From Spirochaeta thermophila DSM 6192 (GTDB lineage: Bacteria; Spirochaetota; Spirochaetia; Winmispirales; Winmispiraceae): 64,000 nucleotides of DNA. How positions within the stretch are numbered: position 1 is the stretch's first letter; each line of letters begins with the position of its first letter. The notes below the pieces were generated by a model. It worked only from the letters and a program-made list of their open reading frames with translations, did not search any database and had not been told where the DNA came from. The DNA lies in assembly GCF_000147075.1 (NCBI RefSeq), contig NC_014484.1, forward strand, positions 2,311,501-2,375,500, given 5' to 3'. This document shows, one piece after another, positions 52,657-61,710 of this stretch. The position numbers and the translations under genes are program-made.

Positions 52657-54012
52657 TCACGATGAGGCGGGAAGTCGTACCGTGAACCGCACCCATCCCT
52701 CCGCACTCGCCGCCTCGACCCGCCCCCCATGCCCCTCCACCACCGCCCGCACGATCGCCAACCCCAGCCCACTCCCCCTGCTGTGTCTCCCACGCTCCCC
52801 CCTGTAGAGGCGCTCGAACACCAACGGGAGCTCCTCCTCTCCGATCCGGCCGGGATTCTCGACCTGGAGCACCACCTCCGCCCCAGCCCTCTCCACCCGC
52901 ACCCGCACCGGCCCCTCCCCCGACGCGTGCTGGAAGCCGTTGCGCACCAGGTTCTCCACCATCCGTACCAGGAGATCCCCCTCACCGAGCACCACCCCCT
53001 CATCCTCCACCGAGACCTCCACCTCCCTCCCTTCCCCCAGCATCCGGAGCCGCTCCACCACCTCCGCCGCCACACGCCCCAACGCCACCTCTTCCCGCAG
53101 CCCCCTCCGCGCAGGATCCTCCACCCGAGTAAGGAGCGCGAGGTCCTCGATGAGGGCCTCGATCCGCGCCAGCTCATCCAGCACCAGCGAAACACGCTCC
53201 CCGGAGACCTGCAACACCCCATCCCTCATCCCCTCCAGCTGGGCCCGCAAGGCCGCGATCGGGGTACGGAGGTCGTGCGCCACATCCTGTGACCACTGGG
53301 CCCTCAGCCGCTCTTCCCTGAGGAGCTGTTCCTGGAGGGAGACCGCCGCCCTCCCTATGGCCGAAAGCTCCTCGATCGAGGCATCCGGGAACACCACCCC
53401 CCGCTCCCCCCTCGCGAGCCGCACCAACCCCTCGGCCATACGCCGAGCCGTACGGGCGAAGTCGCGCACGAGGAGGAGGAGCACCCCCCCCGAACCGATC
53501 AACGCCACCACCCCCCCGGTGACGAACGGCACGAGAAACCCCCTCGTGAGCGCACCCTCCTCCTCGGACGCACCGAACCCTGCCACCCGGAGCCCCACGT
53601 ACCCCTCCACCCGGCCATCCACCCTCACCGAATCCCACCGCAGCCCCTCCCACACCTCCCCCGGAACATCCCCCACGCCCCCCGACCCCATCATCCCCCG
53701 CATCCCCATCCCCGGCTCCCCCCTCATCCAGGCCGCCACGGGCCGCCGCTCCCTGTCGAGCACCACCACCACCTGGAGGAACGGCGCGTACGGCCTCAAG
53801 ACCCGCATCACCTCGGCCCGTCCGAACCGCCCCTCCGCCGCCACCTCCTCGAGGGCATCCACCACCTCCCCCCTAATCCGCGCCTCCCTCGTTCGCTCCA
53901 GGGCGCCCAGGGACGCCCTGGCCGACACCCCCACCGCCACGGAGAAGAGGAACACGAAGACCCCGAACCCCACCCCGAAGGCGAGGAGGATCCTCCCCAT
54001 GAGCGTCCTCAT
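52657..54012 (-). CDS. Sensor histidine kinase (HAMP, HisKA)
   Basis: 451 residues. TM1 about 8-30, a periplasmic loop of about 125 residues with a Gly/Met-rich patch (GMGMRGMMGSGG), TM2, HAMP, then the H-box VAHDLRTPIAALRAQ, N-box VRMVENLVRNGFQHA and G-box GSGLGLAIVRAVVEGHGG. Its start overlaps the response regulator by ATGA. The Met-rich loop hints at metal (copper/silver) sensing, inference only. Confidence 0.9.
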   Translation of the reverse strand: MRTLMGRILLAFGVGFGVFVFLFSVAVGVSARASLGALERTREARIRGEVVDALEEVAAEGRFGRAEVMRVLRPYAPFLQVVVVLDRERRPVAAWMRGEPGMGMRGMMGSGGVGDVPGEVWEGLRWDSVRVDGRVEGYVGLRVAGFGASEEEGALTRGFLVPFVTGGVVALIGSGGVLLLLVRDFARTARRMAEGLVRLARGERGVVFPDASIEELSAIGRAAVSLQEQLLREERLRAQWSQDVAHDLRTPIAALRAQLEGMRDGVLQVSGERVSLVLDELARIEALIEDLALLTRVEDPARRGLREEVALGRVAAEVVERLRMLGEGREVEVSVEDEGVVLGEGDLLVRMVENLVRNGFQHASGEGPVRVRVERAGAEVVLQVENPGRIGEEELPLVFERLYRGERGRHSRGSGLGLAIVRAVVEGHGGRVEAASAEGWVRFTVRLPASS

Positions 54013-54698
54013 ACCCGCACCCCCATCATCCTGTACCCGATCCCCCGCACCGTCTCGATCCAATCGGAGCTCCCCAGCTTGGCCCTGAGGTTCTTGATGT
54101 GCGTGTCCACCGTGCGGGCCGAGCCTTCGTAGAGATAGTCCAGGGCCTCCCCCAGGATCTGCTCCCTCGTGAAGACCCGTCCCGGCGAGGAGGCGAGGAG
54201 CCTCAGGATACGCCACTCGGCGGGGGTGAGCCGCACCTCGCGCCCCTCCACCACCGCCACGGGCAGCTCGCCATCCACCCGGAGTCGCCGCCCCTCCCAC
54301 TCCACCTCGCCCGCCTCCTCCCGCCCCCCTCCCTCACCCATACGCCGCATCAAGGCCTTCACCCTCAAGACCAGCTCCCGAGGAGAGAACGGCTTCACCA
54401 CGTAGTCGTCGGCCCCCAGCTCGAAGCCGAGGATCCTGTCGCTCTCAGCCTCCCGCGCAGTGAGAAAGACGAGACCCACCTTCCCGTCCCGCTCCCGTAT
54501 CCTCCGCGCGAGCGAGAACCCGTCGCCGTCCGGGAGCATCACGTCGATGATACACACGTCCGGACGCTGAAGCCTCATGCTCTCCACCACCCCCCTCACC
54601 CCATCGAACTCCACCACCTCGAACCCCTCCACTCGAAGGTAGAGCGAGACCGCCTCCCTGATCGCCGCGTTGTCCTCTACGAGATACACCCTGGACAT
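54009..54698 (-). CDS. OmpR/PhoB-family response regulator
   Basis: 229 residues. Receiver with Asp in CIIDVMLPDGDGF and Lys in DDYVVKPFS, and a winged-helix output domain (RLTPAEWRILRLLASSPGRVFTREQIL, ARTVDTHIKNLRAKLG). ATG at 54698 sits exactly 6 nt after CACAAT of a TTGTCA-17-CACAAT promoter without a Shine-Dalgarno, so the mRNA is predicted leaderless. First gene of the two-component operon. Confidence 0.93.
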   Translation of the reverse strand: MSRVYLVEDNAAIREAVSLYLRVEGFEVVEFDGVRGVVESMRLQRPDVCIIDVMLPDGDGFSLARRIRERDGKVGLVFLTAREAESDRILGFELGADDYVVKPFSPRELVLRVKALMRRMGEGGGREEAGEVEWEGRRLRVDGELPVAVVEGREVRLTPAEWRILRLLASSPGRVFTREQILGEALDYLYEGSARTVDTHIKNLRAKLGSSDWIETVRGIGYRMMGVRV

Positions 54699-54704
54699 AC
54701 CACC

Positions 54705-54733
54705 ATTGTGCGCACAAAACACGGAGATGACAA
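54705..54733 (-). promoter_or_regulatory. Promoter of the two-component operon
   Basis: TTGTCA (54728-54733), 17 bp, CACAAT (54705-54710). Its -35 box overlaps that of the divergent promoter ATGACA-17-TATAGT (54727-54755), so one polymerase should exclude the other. Confidence 0.65.
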
Positions 54734-54755
54734 GTCCGCGCTTTTTTCGTATAGT
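54727..54755 (+). promoter_or_regulatory. Divergent promoter for the 2-TM/winged-helix gene
   Basis: ATGACA (54727-54732), 17-bp spacer, TATAGT (54750-54755), with GGAGGAGG before the ATG at 54782. Confidence 0.6.
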
Positions 54756-54781
54756 GTGTAGAGAGACCCGGAGGAGGACAC

Positions 54782-55234
54782 ATGCCGCACAGGCGCAGGT
54801 GGGACGAAGACGACCATCCCGAAAGACACGATCGGTATCACGAGGAAGGAATCATCTCGGGCCTCTCGATGATCCTGGTATTCGGCGTACTCTGGAGCAC
54901 CACCAACATCGTATTCTTCGTCTTCCCGCTCGTATTCGCCGGCATCATCCCCCTCCTCCACGGACTGCGGAAACTCTTCACTCGGCTCGCCCGGAAGACG
55001 CGCCGCAGACCATCCGGCGACAGGGAGAAGGAGATCCTCCTCGTCGCGAGGAGACACGGGGGGGTGCTCACCCCGACCATCCTCGCGGTGGAGACAGAAC
55101 TCACGCTCAAAGAGGCGGAGAAGATGCTGGAGCAGCTCGCCTCCAAGGGCTATGCGAGCATGGAGATCACCGACTCGGGCCGTATCGAATACCACTTCCC
55201 CGAGTTCAAGGAGAGGGGGACCCTCCCCTCATGA
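54782..55234 (+). CDS. Two-TM protein with C-terminal winged-helix-like domain
   Basis: 150 residues. A charged N-terminus (HRRRWDEDDHPERHDRYHEEG), two TM helices (LSMILVFGVLWSTTNIVFFVFPLVFAGIIPLL) and a winged-helix-like tail (REKEILLVARRHGGVLTPTILAVETELTLKEAEKMLEQLASKGYASM). Divergent from the two-component system; function unknown. Confidence 0.75.
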   Translation: MPHRRRWDEDDHPERHDRYHEEGIISGLSMILVFGVLWSTTNIVFFVFPLVFAGIIPLLHGLRKLFTRLARKTRRRPSGDREKEILLVARRHGGVLTPTILAVETELTLKEAEKMLEQLASKGYASMEITDSGRIEYHFPEFKERGTLPS

Positions 55235-55236
55235 AA

Positions 55237-55263
55237 AGGCGCTGTGGGGGTCCCACAGCGCCT
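55237..55263 (-). terminator. Terminator downstream of fabF
   Basis: 12-bp perfect stem (AGGCGCTGTGGG and complement), 3-nt loop, followed on the minus strand by TTTT. Also suitable as a bidirectional stop for the gene ending at 55234. Confidence 0.75.
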
Positions 55264-55286
55264 CACCTCTTCTTCACTCCTATGGA

Positions 55287-56528
55287 CTACTCCCGGTACT
55301 CCTTGATCACCACCACCCCGTTGTGCCCTCCAAAACCGAAGGTCTCCGAGATGGCGGCCCGTATCCTCCCCTTCTTCCCCTCGTTGGGCACATAGTCCAA
55401 GTCGCACTCCGGATCCGGCTCCTCCTGGTTGATGGTGGGAGGGAAGAACTGATCCACGATGGCCATGGTGGAGAGGATGGCCTCGATCGCCCCTGCGGCG
55501 CCGATACAGTGGCCCGTCATGGACTTGGTCGACGAGACCTTGAGCTTGTACGCATGATCGCCAAAGGCCTGCTTGATCGCCCTAGTCTCGATGGGATCGT
55601 TGAGCGGGGTCGAGGTCCCGTGGGCATTCACGTAGTCGATATCCTCCGGTGAGAGCCCGGCATCCCTGAGCGCCCGCTGGATGGCCCTCACCGCCCCCCT
55701 CCCCTCGGGATGCGGCGCCGTGAGGTGGTAGGCATCGCACGTCATGCCGTACCCTGCGAGCTCGGCATGGATCCGCGCACCGCGGGCCTTCGCGTGCTCC
55801 AGGCTCTCGAGGATGAGCACCCCGGCCCCCTCACCCATCACGAACCCGTCACGATGCTTGTCGAAGGGCCTCGAGGCCTTCTTCGGGCTATCATTGTACT
55901 TCGTACTGAGGGCCTGGATCACGATGAACCCTGCAATCCCGAGCGGCGTGATGGCCGCCTCGGTCCCCCCCACGATCACCACGTCCGCCTCGTCCTCACG
56001 GATGAGCCGGAGGCCCTCCCCTATGGCGTCGGTACCGGAGGAGCAGGCCGTGGTGATCGTGTAGCACGGCCCCTGGGCGTTGAAGTACATCGCGATATTC
56101 CCCGGGGCGATGTTCCCGATGATCTTGGGGATGGTGAGAGGCGCCACCCGTGAAGGCCCCTTCTCGAAGAGCGTACGGAACGAGTCCTCGAGTGTCTCGA
56201 ACCCTCCGATCCCGTTCCCGATCACCACCCCGAGCCGTTCAGGATCCACCCCACCGTCAGCAAGCCCTGCGTCCCTCATCGCCTCGATGGCCGAAGCCAC
56301 GGCGAACTGGGAGAAGGGATCCATCTTCCGCGCCTCTTTCCCTATCACCGCCCGGGCATCGAAGTCCTTCACCTCAGCGGCGATCCTACACGCGTACTCG
56401 GTCGTATCGAAGTGGGTGATCCTGTCGATCCCGCACTCGCCACGCTTCACCGCCTCCCACAACTGGGGCACCGAGTGTCCGAGGGACGTCACCGCCCCCA
56501 TCCCGGTGATGACCACGCGTTTCTTCAT
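55287..56528 (-). CDS. fabF: 3-oxoacyl-ACP synthase II
   Basis: 413 residues. Cys-His-His triad in TITTACSSGTDA, YVNAHGTSTPLND and KSMTGHCIGAAGA. Condenses malonyl-ACP with acyl-ACP in chain elongation. GAAGGAGGACCGG before ATG 56528. Last of fabD-fabG-fabF; no acpP gene lies between fabG and fabF as it does in many bacteria. Confidence 0.95.
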   Translation of the reverse strand: MKKRVVITGMGAVTSLGHSVPQLWEAVKRGECGIDRITHFDTTEYACRIAAEVKDFDARAVIGKEARKMDPFSQFAVASAIEAMRDAGLADGGVDPERLGVVIGNGIGGFETLEDSFRTLFEKGPSRVAPLTIPKIIGNIAPGNIAMYFNAQGPCYTITTACSSGTDAIGEGLRLIREDEADVVIVGGTEAAITPLGIAGFIVIQALSTKYNDSPKKASRPFDKHRDGFVMGEGAGVLILESLEHAKARGARIHAELAGYGMTCDAYHLTAPHPEGRGAVRAIQRALRDAGLSPEDIDYVNAHGTSTPLNDPIETRAIKQAFGDHAYKLKVSSTKSMTGHCIGAAGAIEAILSTMAIVDQFFPPTINQEEPDPECDLDYVPNEGKKGRIRAAISETFGFGGHNGVVVIKEYRE

Positions 56529-56547
56529 CCGGTCCTCCTTCATGGTC

Positions 56548-57291
56548 TCACATCCCCATCCCGCCGTCCACGCCGATCACCTGGCCGGTCACATACGAGG
56601 CGAGATCTGAGGCGAGAAAGAGACAGATCTTCGCCACTTCCTCGGGCTGTCCCAGCCGTCCCATGGGGATACGGGAGAGAAGGGCATCCTTCACCTTGTC
56701 CGGGAGCTTCTGGGTCATGGGGGTATCGATGAACCCGGGTGCGATGGCGTTCACCCGCACGTTGCGGCTCGCCACCTCCTGGGCCAGACTCTTGGTGAGA
56801 CCGAGGAGCCCCGCCTTGGAGGCGGAGTAGTTGCACTGTCCCGCATTTCCGTGCACACCCACGATGGAGGAGATGTTGATGATGGACCCCTCCCGCTGTC
56901 GGGCCATGGCATGGGCGATCCTGCGAGAGAAGAGGAACGCGCTCGTGAGGTTCACCCTGAGCACGCTCTCCCAGTCATCGATCGACATGCGGAAGATGAG
57001 CCCGTCCCTCGTGATGCCAGCGTTGTTCACCAACACATCGATCCCGCCGCTCTCGGTCAGGATCTCCCCCACCACCTTGTCCACCTGTTCCTCGTCGGCC
57101 ACGTTGCACTGTCTGTAGGCCACCGTGGTCCCCCGTTCAGCGGCGAGGGACTGGAACTCCTCCATATGCTCGCTGGGATTGAGGTCCACGAACCACACCG
57201 ATGCCCCCTCCTGGAGAAAGAGGCGCACGATCCGGGCCCCGATACCCCTGGAGCCTCCGGTCACGAGAGCCTTCTTGTCCTTCAAAAGCAT
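56548..57291 (-). CDS. fabG: 3-oxoacyl-ACP reductase
   Basis: 247 residues, short-chain dehydrogenase. Cofactor motif VTGGSRGIGARI, NNAGITRD, catalytic Ser in NISSIVG and YSASK dyad; C-terminal TGQVIGVDGGMGM. Reduces 3-oxoacyl-ACP with NADPH. AAGGAG before the ATG, 11 bp after fabD. Confidence 0.95.
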   Translation of the reverse strand: MLLKDKKALVTGGSRGIGARIVRLFLQEGASVWFVDLNPSEHMEEFQSLAAERGTTVAYRQCNVADEEQVDKVVGEILTESGGIDVLVNNAGITRDGLIFRMSIDDWESVLRVNLTSAFLFSRRIAHAMARQREGSIINISSIVGVHGNAGQCNYSASKAGLLGLTKSLAQEVASRNVRVNAIAPGFIDTPMTQKLPDKVKDALLSRIPMGRLGQPEEVAKICLFLASDLASYVTGQVIGVDGGMGM

Positions 57292-57302
57292 ACCACACTC
57301 CT

Positions 57303-58235
57303 TTATCCTGTGATTTTCTCTATCTGTTCACGGGTACCCGCCGGAAGGCAGGGCACCTCCGCCGAGAGGGCCTTCCAGAGGCCGCAGAGCACCGTGCCAG
57401 GTCCTACCTCGAGGGCCCGCTGCACCCCTTCCTCGAGAAGGGCCTGCTCTTCCTCTGTCCACCGCACGGGGCTCGTGATCTGTGCGACCGCCATCCGCTT
57501 CGCCTCCTCGCCCGAGGTGAGCGGCCGCGCCGTGACGTTAGAATACACCTTTTTCACGGGATCTGCAAACGAGTACCCGGCGAGGAAGTCGGCAAACTCC
57601 TCCTGGGCCTCCTTGAGAAGCGGAGAGTGAAACGGCCCCGACACTCTGAGCCGCACCGCCCGACGTGCCCCTGCGGCCTTGCAGACCTCCTCGGCCTTTG
57701 TGAGCCCCTCCTCGGTCCCCGAGAGCACCACCTGTACCGGACTGTTGTAGTTCGCGATGTACACATCGGGGATCCCCGCTCCCTCGAGCACCTCCTCCAC
57801 CTTCCCCTGAGGGAGCCCCAGGATCGCGCTCATCCCGGTCTTTCCTCCCCGCTCATCCCAGGCCCGGGAGGCCCGCTCCATGCACTCCCCCCGCTTCACC
57901 ACAATGGGAAACACCTGCTCCGGGGTGAGGATACCCGCCTCCACCAGGGCGGCATACTCCCCAAGGCTGAACCCCGCACACACCGAGGCCTCTATCCCCT
58001 TTTCCTTAAGATAGGCGGCCGCCGCCAGATTCACCAGCGTGACGGCGATCTGGGTGTTGTCGGTGCGCTTCAACTCCTCCTCCGAGCCCTCGAAGATGAG
58101 CCGGGTGAGGTCACGCCCCGTCACATCCTCCGCGAGGGCGAAGAGGTCTCTCACGTTCTGACTCGCCTCGTACAGATCCCTCCCCATACCGGAGTACTGG
58201 GCCCCCTGACCGGGGAAGAGAAAGGCATACGTCAT
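57303..58235 (-). CDS. fabD: Malonyl-CoA:ACP transacylase
   Basis: 310 residues. FLFPGQGAQYSGMG opens the fold, the nucleophile Ser is in AGFSLGEYAALVEAG and the catalytic His in VSGPFHSPLL. Loads malonyl onto ACP. ATG 58235 with GGGAGG upstream; an extended frame to 58283 overlaps the promoter and is rejected. First gene of the fab operon. Confidence 0.95.
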   Translation of the reverse strand: MTYAFLFPGQGAQYSGMGRDLYEASQNVRDLFALAEDVTGRDLTRLIFEGSEEELKRTDNTQIAVTLVNLAAAAYLKEKGIEASVCAGFSLGEYAALVEAGILTPEQVFPIVVKRGECMERASRAWDERGGKTGMSAILGLPQGKVEEVLEGAGIPDVYIANYNSPVQVVLSGTEEGLTKAEEVCKAAGARRAVRLRVSGPFHSPLLKEAQEEFADFLAGYSFADPVKKVYSNVTARPLTSGEEAKRMAVAQITSPVRWTEEEQALLEEGVQRALEVGPGTVLCGLWKALSAEVPCLPAGTREQIEKITG

Positions 58236-58254
58236 GGCATCCTCCCTTGCATCC

Positions 58255-58283
58255 ACCATACCGTATTTCGTTTTATCGGTCAA
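58255..58283 (-). promoter_or_regulatory. Promoter of the fab operon
   Basis: TTGACC (58278-58283), 17-bp spacer, TATGGT (58255-58260), 20 bp before the fabD ATG. Confidence 0.6.
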
Positions 58284-58306
58284 CGGCCGAATATCGTCCG
58301 CCCGCC

Positions 58307-58335
58307 TTGCACTCTTTTTTCCGTATCTTTATACT
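58307..58335 (+). promoter_or_regulatory. Promoter of oadGAB
   Basis: TTGCAC (58307-58312), 17-bp spacer, TATACT (58330-58335), then CAAGGAG before the oadG ATG. Divergent from the fab promoter. Confidence 0.7.
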
Positions 58336-58366
58336 TCGTTCAAGACCCCAGCAACAAGGAGTGTCT

Positions 58367-58582
58367 ATGAATCATATCCTCGAACAGGGCCTCATCCTCA
58401 TGGTCCTGGGTATGGGGGTGGTCTTCGCCTTCCTTTCACTCCTGGTGATCATCATGAACCTCTCGTCGAAGATCATCCTCAGGTTCTTCCCCGAGAAGGA
58501 GGAACCGGTGCCGCAACAGGCGGACGCGTCCGCCGAGATCGCCGCGGCCATCGCGGCCGTCACCTATCATACGCGACACTAA
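58367..58582 (+). CDS. Oxaloacetate decarboxylase gamma-like subunit
   Basis: 71 residues: one TM helix (GLILMVLGMGVVFAFLSLLVIIMNLSSKII) and a short soluble tail, the OadG pattern. It anchors and assembles the alpha subunit on the membrane. AAGGAGTGTCT before the ATG, first in the oad operon. Confidence 0.85.
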   Translation: MNHILEQGLILMVLGMGVVFAFLSLLVIIMNLSSKIILRFFPEKEEPVPQQADASAEIAAAIAAVTYHTRH

Positions 58583-58606
58583 TACTTTTCAAAGAAAGGA
58601 CATGCC

Positions 58607-60406
58607 ATGAAGAAACGAGTCCACTTCATGATCACCGCGTTCCGTGACGGGTTCCAGTCCGTGTACGGCGCGCGTGTGCTCACCAAAGACTTCCTCCCCG
58701 CCTTCGAGGCCGCGGTACAGGCCGGCCTCACCCACTTCGAGATAGGGGGAGGCGCTCGCTTCCAGTCCCTCTACTTCTACTGCAACGAGGACGCCTTCCA
58801 GATGATGAAGACCCTCCGCGAGGTCGCAGGCCCCGATGTGGACCTCCAGACCCTCGCGAGGGGCGTGAACGTGGTGGGGCTCGATTCCCAGCCGCGCGAT
58901 GTCATCAAGCTCCACGCCAAGCTCTTCAAGAAGTACGGTGTGAGCACCATCCGGAACTTCGACGCCCTCAACGACGTGAACAACCTCATCGACTCCGGAA
59001 GAGCCATCGTCGAAGCGGGGCTGCGTCATGAGGTGGTAGTCACCATGATGGAACTTCCACCGGGATGCGAGGGCGCCCACACACCCGAGTTCTACATCGA
59101 CACCCTCAGGCAGATCCTGGACGCAGGCATCCCCTTCGATTCCGTCTGTTTCAAGGACGCATCGGGCACCTCGGTGCCGAAGAAGGTCCATGAGACCATC
59201 AAGGGCGCGCGCAAACTCCTGGGTGACGACGTACACCTCGTGTTCCACTCCCACGAGACCGCAGGAGTGAGCATCGCCCAGTACATGGCGGCCCTCGAGG
59301 CGGGAGCCGACCAGATCGACCTCTCCCTCGCCCCGGTCTCCGGCGGCACCTGTCAGCCCGACGTGCTCACCATGTGGCACGCACTCCGGGGTACCGAGTT
59401 CGATCTGGGGATCGATCCCTACAAGATCATGGAGGTCGAAGAGGTCTTCAAGGAGTGCATGGCCGACTACTTCAAGCCGCCCGAGGCCCTCGCCGTGGAA
59501 CCCCGGATTCCCTTCTCCCCCATGCCCGGGGGGGCCCTCACGGCCAACACCCAGATGCTCCGCGACAACGGCCTCATGGACAAGTATCCCGACATCATAA
59601 AGAACATGGAAGAGGTGGTCCGGAGGGGAGGGTTCGCCACCTCGGTGACACCGGTCTCCCAGTTCTACTTCCAGCAGGCCTTCAACAACACCCTCTTCGG
59701 GCCCTGGACGAAGATCGCCGAGGGCTACGGGAAGATGGTCCTCGGTTACTTCGGTAAGACCCCGGTACCGCCCGATCCGGAGATCGTGAAGATCGCCCAG
59801 GAACAGCTCGGCCTCGAACCCACCACCGAAAAGGTGGTCGACATCAACGACCGGGACCCCAACAAGGGGATCGAGGCCGCCAAGAAGATGCTCCAGGAGG
59901 CGGGGCTGCCCGTCACCGAGGAGAACATCTTCATCGCCGCCACGTGTAAGGACAAGGGGGTCATGTTCCTCAAGGGCGAGGCCAAGGTGAACGTGAGGAA
60001 GATCGACCGGAGCAAGGAAGGAAAAGAGGAGAAGACCGCCTCGGGAGCCAAGGTCTACGCCGTGACACTCGGGGGGAAGAGCTACAAGGTGAAGGTCGAC
60101 GGTTCCACGGCCGTGGTCAACGGCAGGACCTACACCGTGGAGGTGAAGGAGGCGGAGGACGCTCCGGCCTCCTCCGGTGCTCCCTCGGGTGAGCGCGCTC
60201 AGGTCACCGCACCCCTCCCGGGCCTGGTGCTCCGGATCCCCGTGCAGGAGGGAGATCATGTGGAGGACGGTCAGGAGATCATCGTCCTGGAGGCCATGAA
60301 GATGGAGAACCCCATCTACGCCCCCAAAGCGGGCACCGTGGCCGCCATCCTGGTGAAACAGGGCGATCACGTCAAGGCCGGCGACGTCCTCGTAGAGATA
60401 GAGTAG
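58607..60406 (+). CDS. oadA: Oxaloacetate decarboxylase alpha subunit (carboxyltransferase + biotin domain)
   Basis: 599 residues. The N-terminal carboxyltransferase barrel opens ITAFRDGFQSVYGARV, a variant of the usual TxxRDAxQS metal motif. CFKDASG (carboxylated-Lys region) and VFHSHETAGVSIAQY follow. The C-terminal biotinyl domain has EAMKMEN with biotin Lys565. It moves CO2 from oxaloacetate to biotin. A malonyl- or methylmalonyl-type substrate cannot be wholly excluded because the entry motif is atypical. Second gene in oadGAB. Confidence 0.88.
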   Translation: MKKRVHFMITAFRDGFQSVYGARVLTKDFLPAFEAAVQAGLTHFEIGGGARFQSLYFYCNEDAFQMMKTLREVAGPDVDLQTLARGVNVVGLDSQPRDVIKLHAKLFKKYGVSTIRNFDALNDVNNLIDSGRAIVEAGLRHEVVVTMMELPPGCEGAHTPEFYIDTLRQILDAGIPFDSVCFKDASGTSVPKKVHETIKGARKLLGDDVHLVFHSHETAGVSIAQYMAALEAGADQIDLSLAPVSGGTCQPDVLTMWHALRGTEFDLGIDPYKIMEVEEVFKECMADYFKPPEALAVEPRIPFSPMPGGALTANTQMLRDNGLMDKYPDIIKNMEEVVRRGGFATSVTPVSQFYFQQAFNNTLFGPWTKIAEGYGKMVLGYFGKTPVPPDPEIVKIAQEQLGLEPTTEKVVDINDRDPNKGIEAAKKMLQEAGLPVTEENIFIAATCKDKGVMFLKGEAKVNVRKIDRSKEGKEEKTASGAKVYAVTLGGKSYKVKVDGSTAVVNGRTYTVEVKEAEDAPASSGAPSGERAQVTAPLPGLVLRIPVQEGDHVEDGQEIIVLEAMKMENPIYAPKAGTVAAILVKQGDHVKAGDVLVEIE

Positions 60407-60415
60407 GAGGCCGCC

Positions 60416-61642
60416 ATGTCATTGTGGGATGGACTCAAAGAACTGTGGATGACCACCGGTCTCTACGGATTCCTCCAGCCGGGCGGCTGGGGGAACTTCC
60501 TCATGATCCTCGTGGGGCTCGTCCTCCTCTACCTCGCGATAAAGAAGGAGTTCGAACCCCTCCTCCTGGTGCCCATCGGGTTCGGCGCCATCCTGGCGAA
60601 CATTCCATTCGCTGAGATCGCGGCCCACACCGAACTCCACGGAGTGATCGGTGAAGGGTTCATGCGCCTCGAAGAGGTGAAGACCGGGCTCATCGGCTTC
60701 TTCTACGACGCGGGTGTCACGAGCGGGGTCTTCCCCCTCATCATCTTCATGGGAGTGGGGGCCATGACCGACTTCGGACCGCTCCTCGCCAATCCCCGCA
60801 CCCTGCTCTTGGGTGCCGCGGCCCAGTTCGGGATCTTCGGCGCCCTCTTCGGGGCCCTCGTACTCGGCAAGTACGTGCCGGGTATCAACTTCGACCTCTA
60901 TGCCGCAGGCGCCATCGGCATCATCGGAGGCGCCGACGGGCCCACCTCCATCTACGTGGCTTCCCGGCTCAAGCCCGAACTCCTCGGAGCCGTGGCCGTG
61001 GCGGCCTACTCCTACATGGCCCTCGTGCCCATCATCCAGCCGCCCATCATGAAGCTCCTCACCACCAAGGAGGAGCGCCGCATCAAGATGGAGCAGCTCC
61101 GCCACGTCACCAAGACCGAGCGCATCGTGTTCCCGCTCGCCACGCTGGGCCTGTGCATCCTCCTCCTGCCCAGTGCCACCCCGCTCCTCGGGGCCCTCAT
61201 GTTCGGCAACCTCGCACGTGAGTGCGGAGTGGTGAATCGGCTCTGGGACACCATGCAGAACGCCCTCATCAACATCGTCACCATCATGCTGGGCCTCGCC
61301 GTGGGGTCGAAGATGGAGGCCGACAAGTTCCTCAACCTTGAGACCCTGGGCGTGCTCGTCCTGGGTGCATTGGCCTTCTCGCTCGGCACCGCGGCCGGCG
61401 TGCTCCTAGGCAAGCTCATGAACGCCTTCTCAAAGAAGCACCCCGTCAACCCCCTCATCGGGGCTGCCGGGGTCTCCGCCGTACCCATGGCGGCCCGCGT
61501 GGCCAACAGGGTGGGCCAGCAGGAGAACCCGCACAACTTCCTCCTCATGCACGCCATGGGGCCGAACGTGGCAGGGGTGATAGGCTCCGCCGTGGCGGCC
61601 GGCGTGCTCCTCGCCGTCGTCCCGGTGATGGCTGGCGGCTGA
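60416..61642 (+). CDS. oadB: Na+-pumping decarboxylase beta subunit
   Basis: 408 residues, about ten TM segments. Typical are [58 protein letters not shown] (the Asp used for Na+ transport) and [15 protein letters not shown]. It decarboxylates carboxybiotin and exports Na+. Starts 10 bp after oadA and ends before a terminator. Confidence 0.93.
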   Translation: MSLWDGLKELWMTTGLYGFLQPGGWGNFLMILVGLVLLYLAIKKEFEPLLLVPIGFGAILANIPFAEIAAHTELHGVIGEGFMRLEEVKTGLIGFFYDAGVTSGVFPLIIFMGVGAMTDFGPLLANPRTLLLGAAAQFGIFGALFGALVLGKYVPGINFDLYAAGAIGIIGGADGPTSIYVASRLKPELLGAVAVAAYSYMALVPIIQPPIMKLLTTKEERRIKMEQLRHVTKTERIVFPLATLGLCILLLPSATPLLGALMFGNLARECGVVNRLWDTMQNALINIVTIMLGLAVGSKMEADKFLNLETLGVLVLGALAFSLGTAAGVLLGKLMNAFSKKHPVNPLIGAAGVSAVPMAARVANRVGQQENPHNFLLMHAMGPNVAGVIGSAVAAGVLLAVVPVMAGG

Positions 61643-61668
61643 TCCCCGCAGGACACAGACCACACGAG

Positions 61669-61693
61669 AAGAGGCCCGCGTTGCGGGCCTCTT
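61669..61693 (+). terminator. Intrinsic terminator of oadGAB
   Basis: 11-bp stem (AAGAGGCCCGC and complement, loop of three) ending in TTTCTTC, 26 bp after oadB. The convergent PilZ gene stops at 61711. Confidence 0.85.
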
Positions 61694-61710
61694 TCTTCAA
61701 GCGCCCTCGC

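Noticed and set aside
58589-60370. 593-codon frame antisense to oadA
   Set aside because: Shadow of a real, motif-complete gene; composition is typical of an antisense frame.
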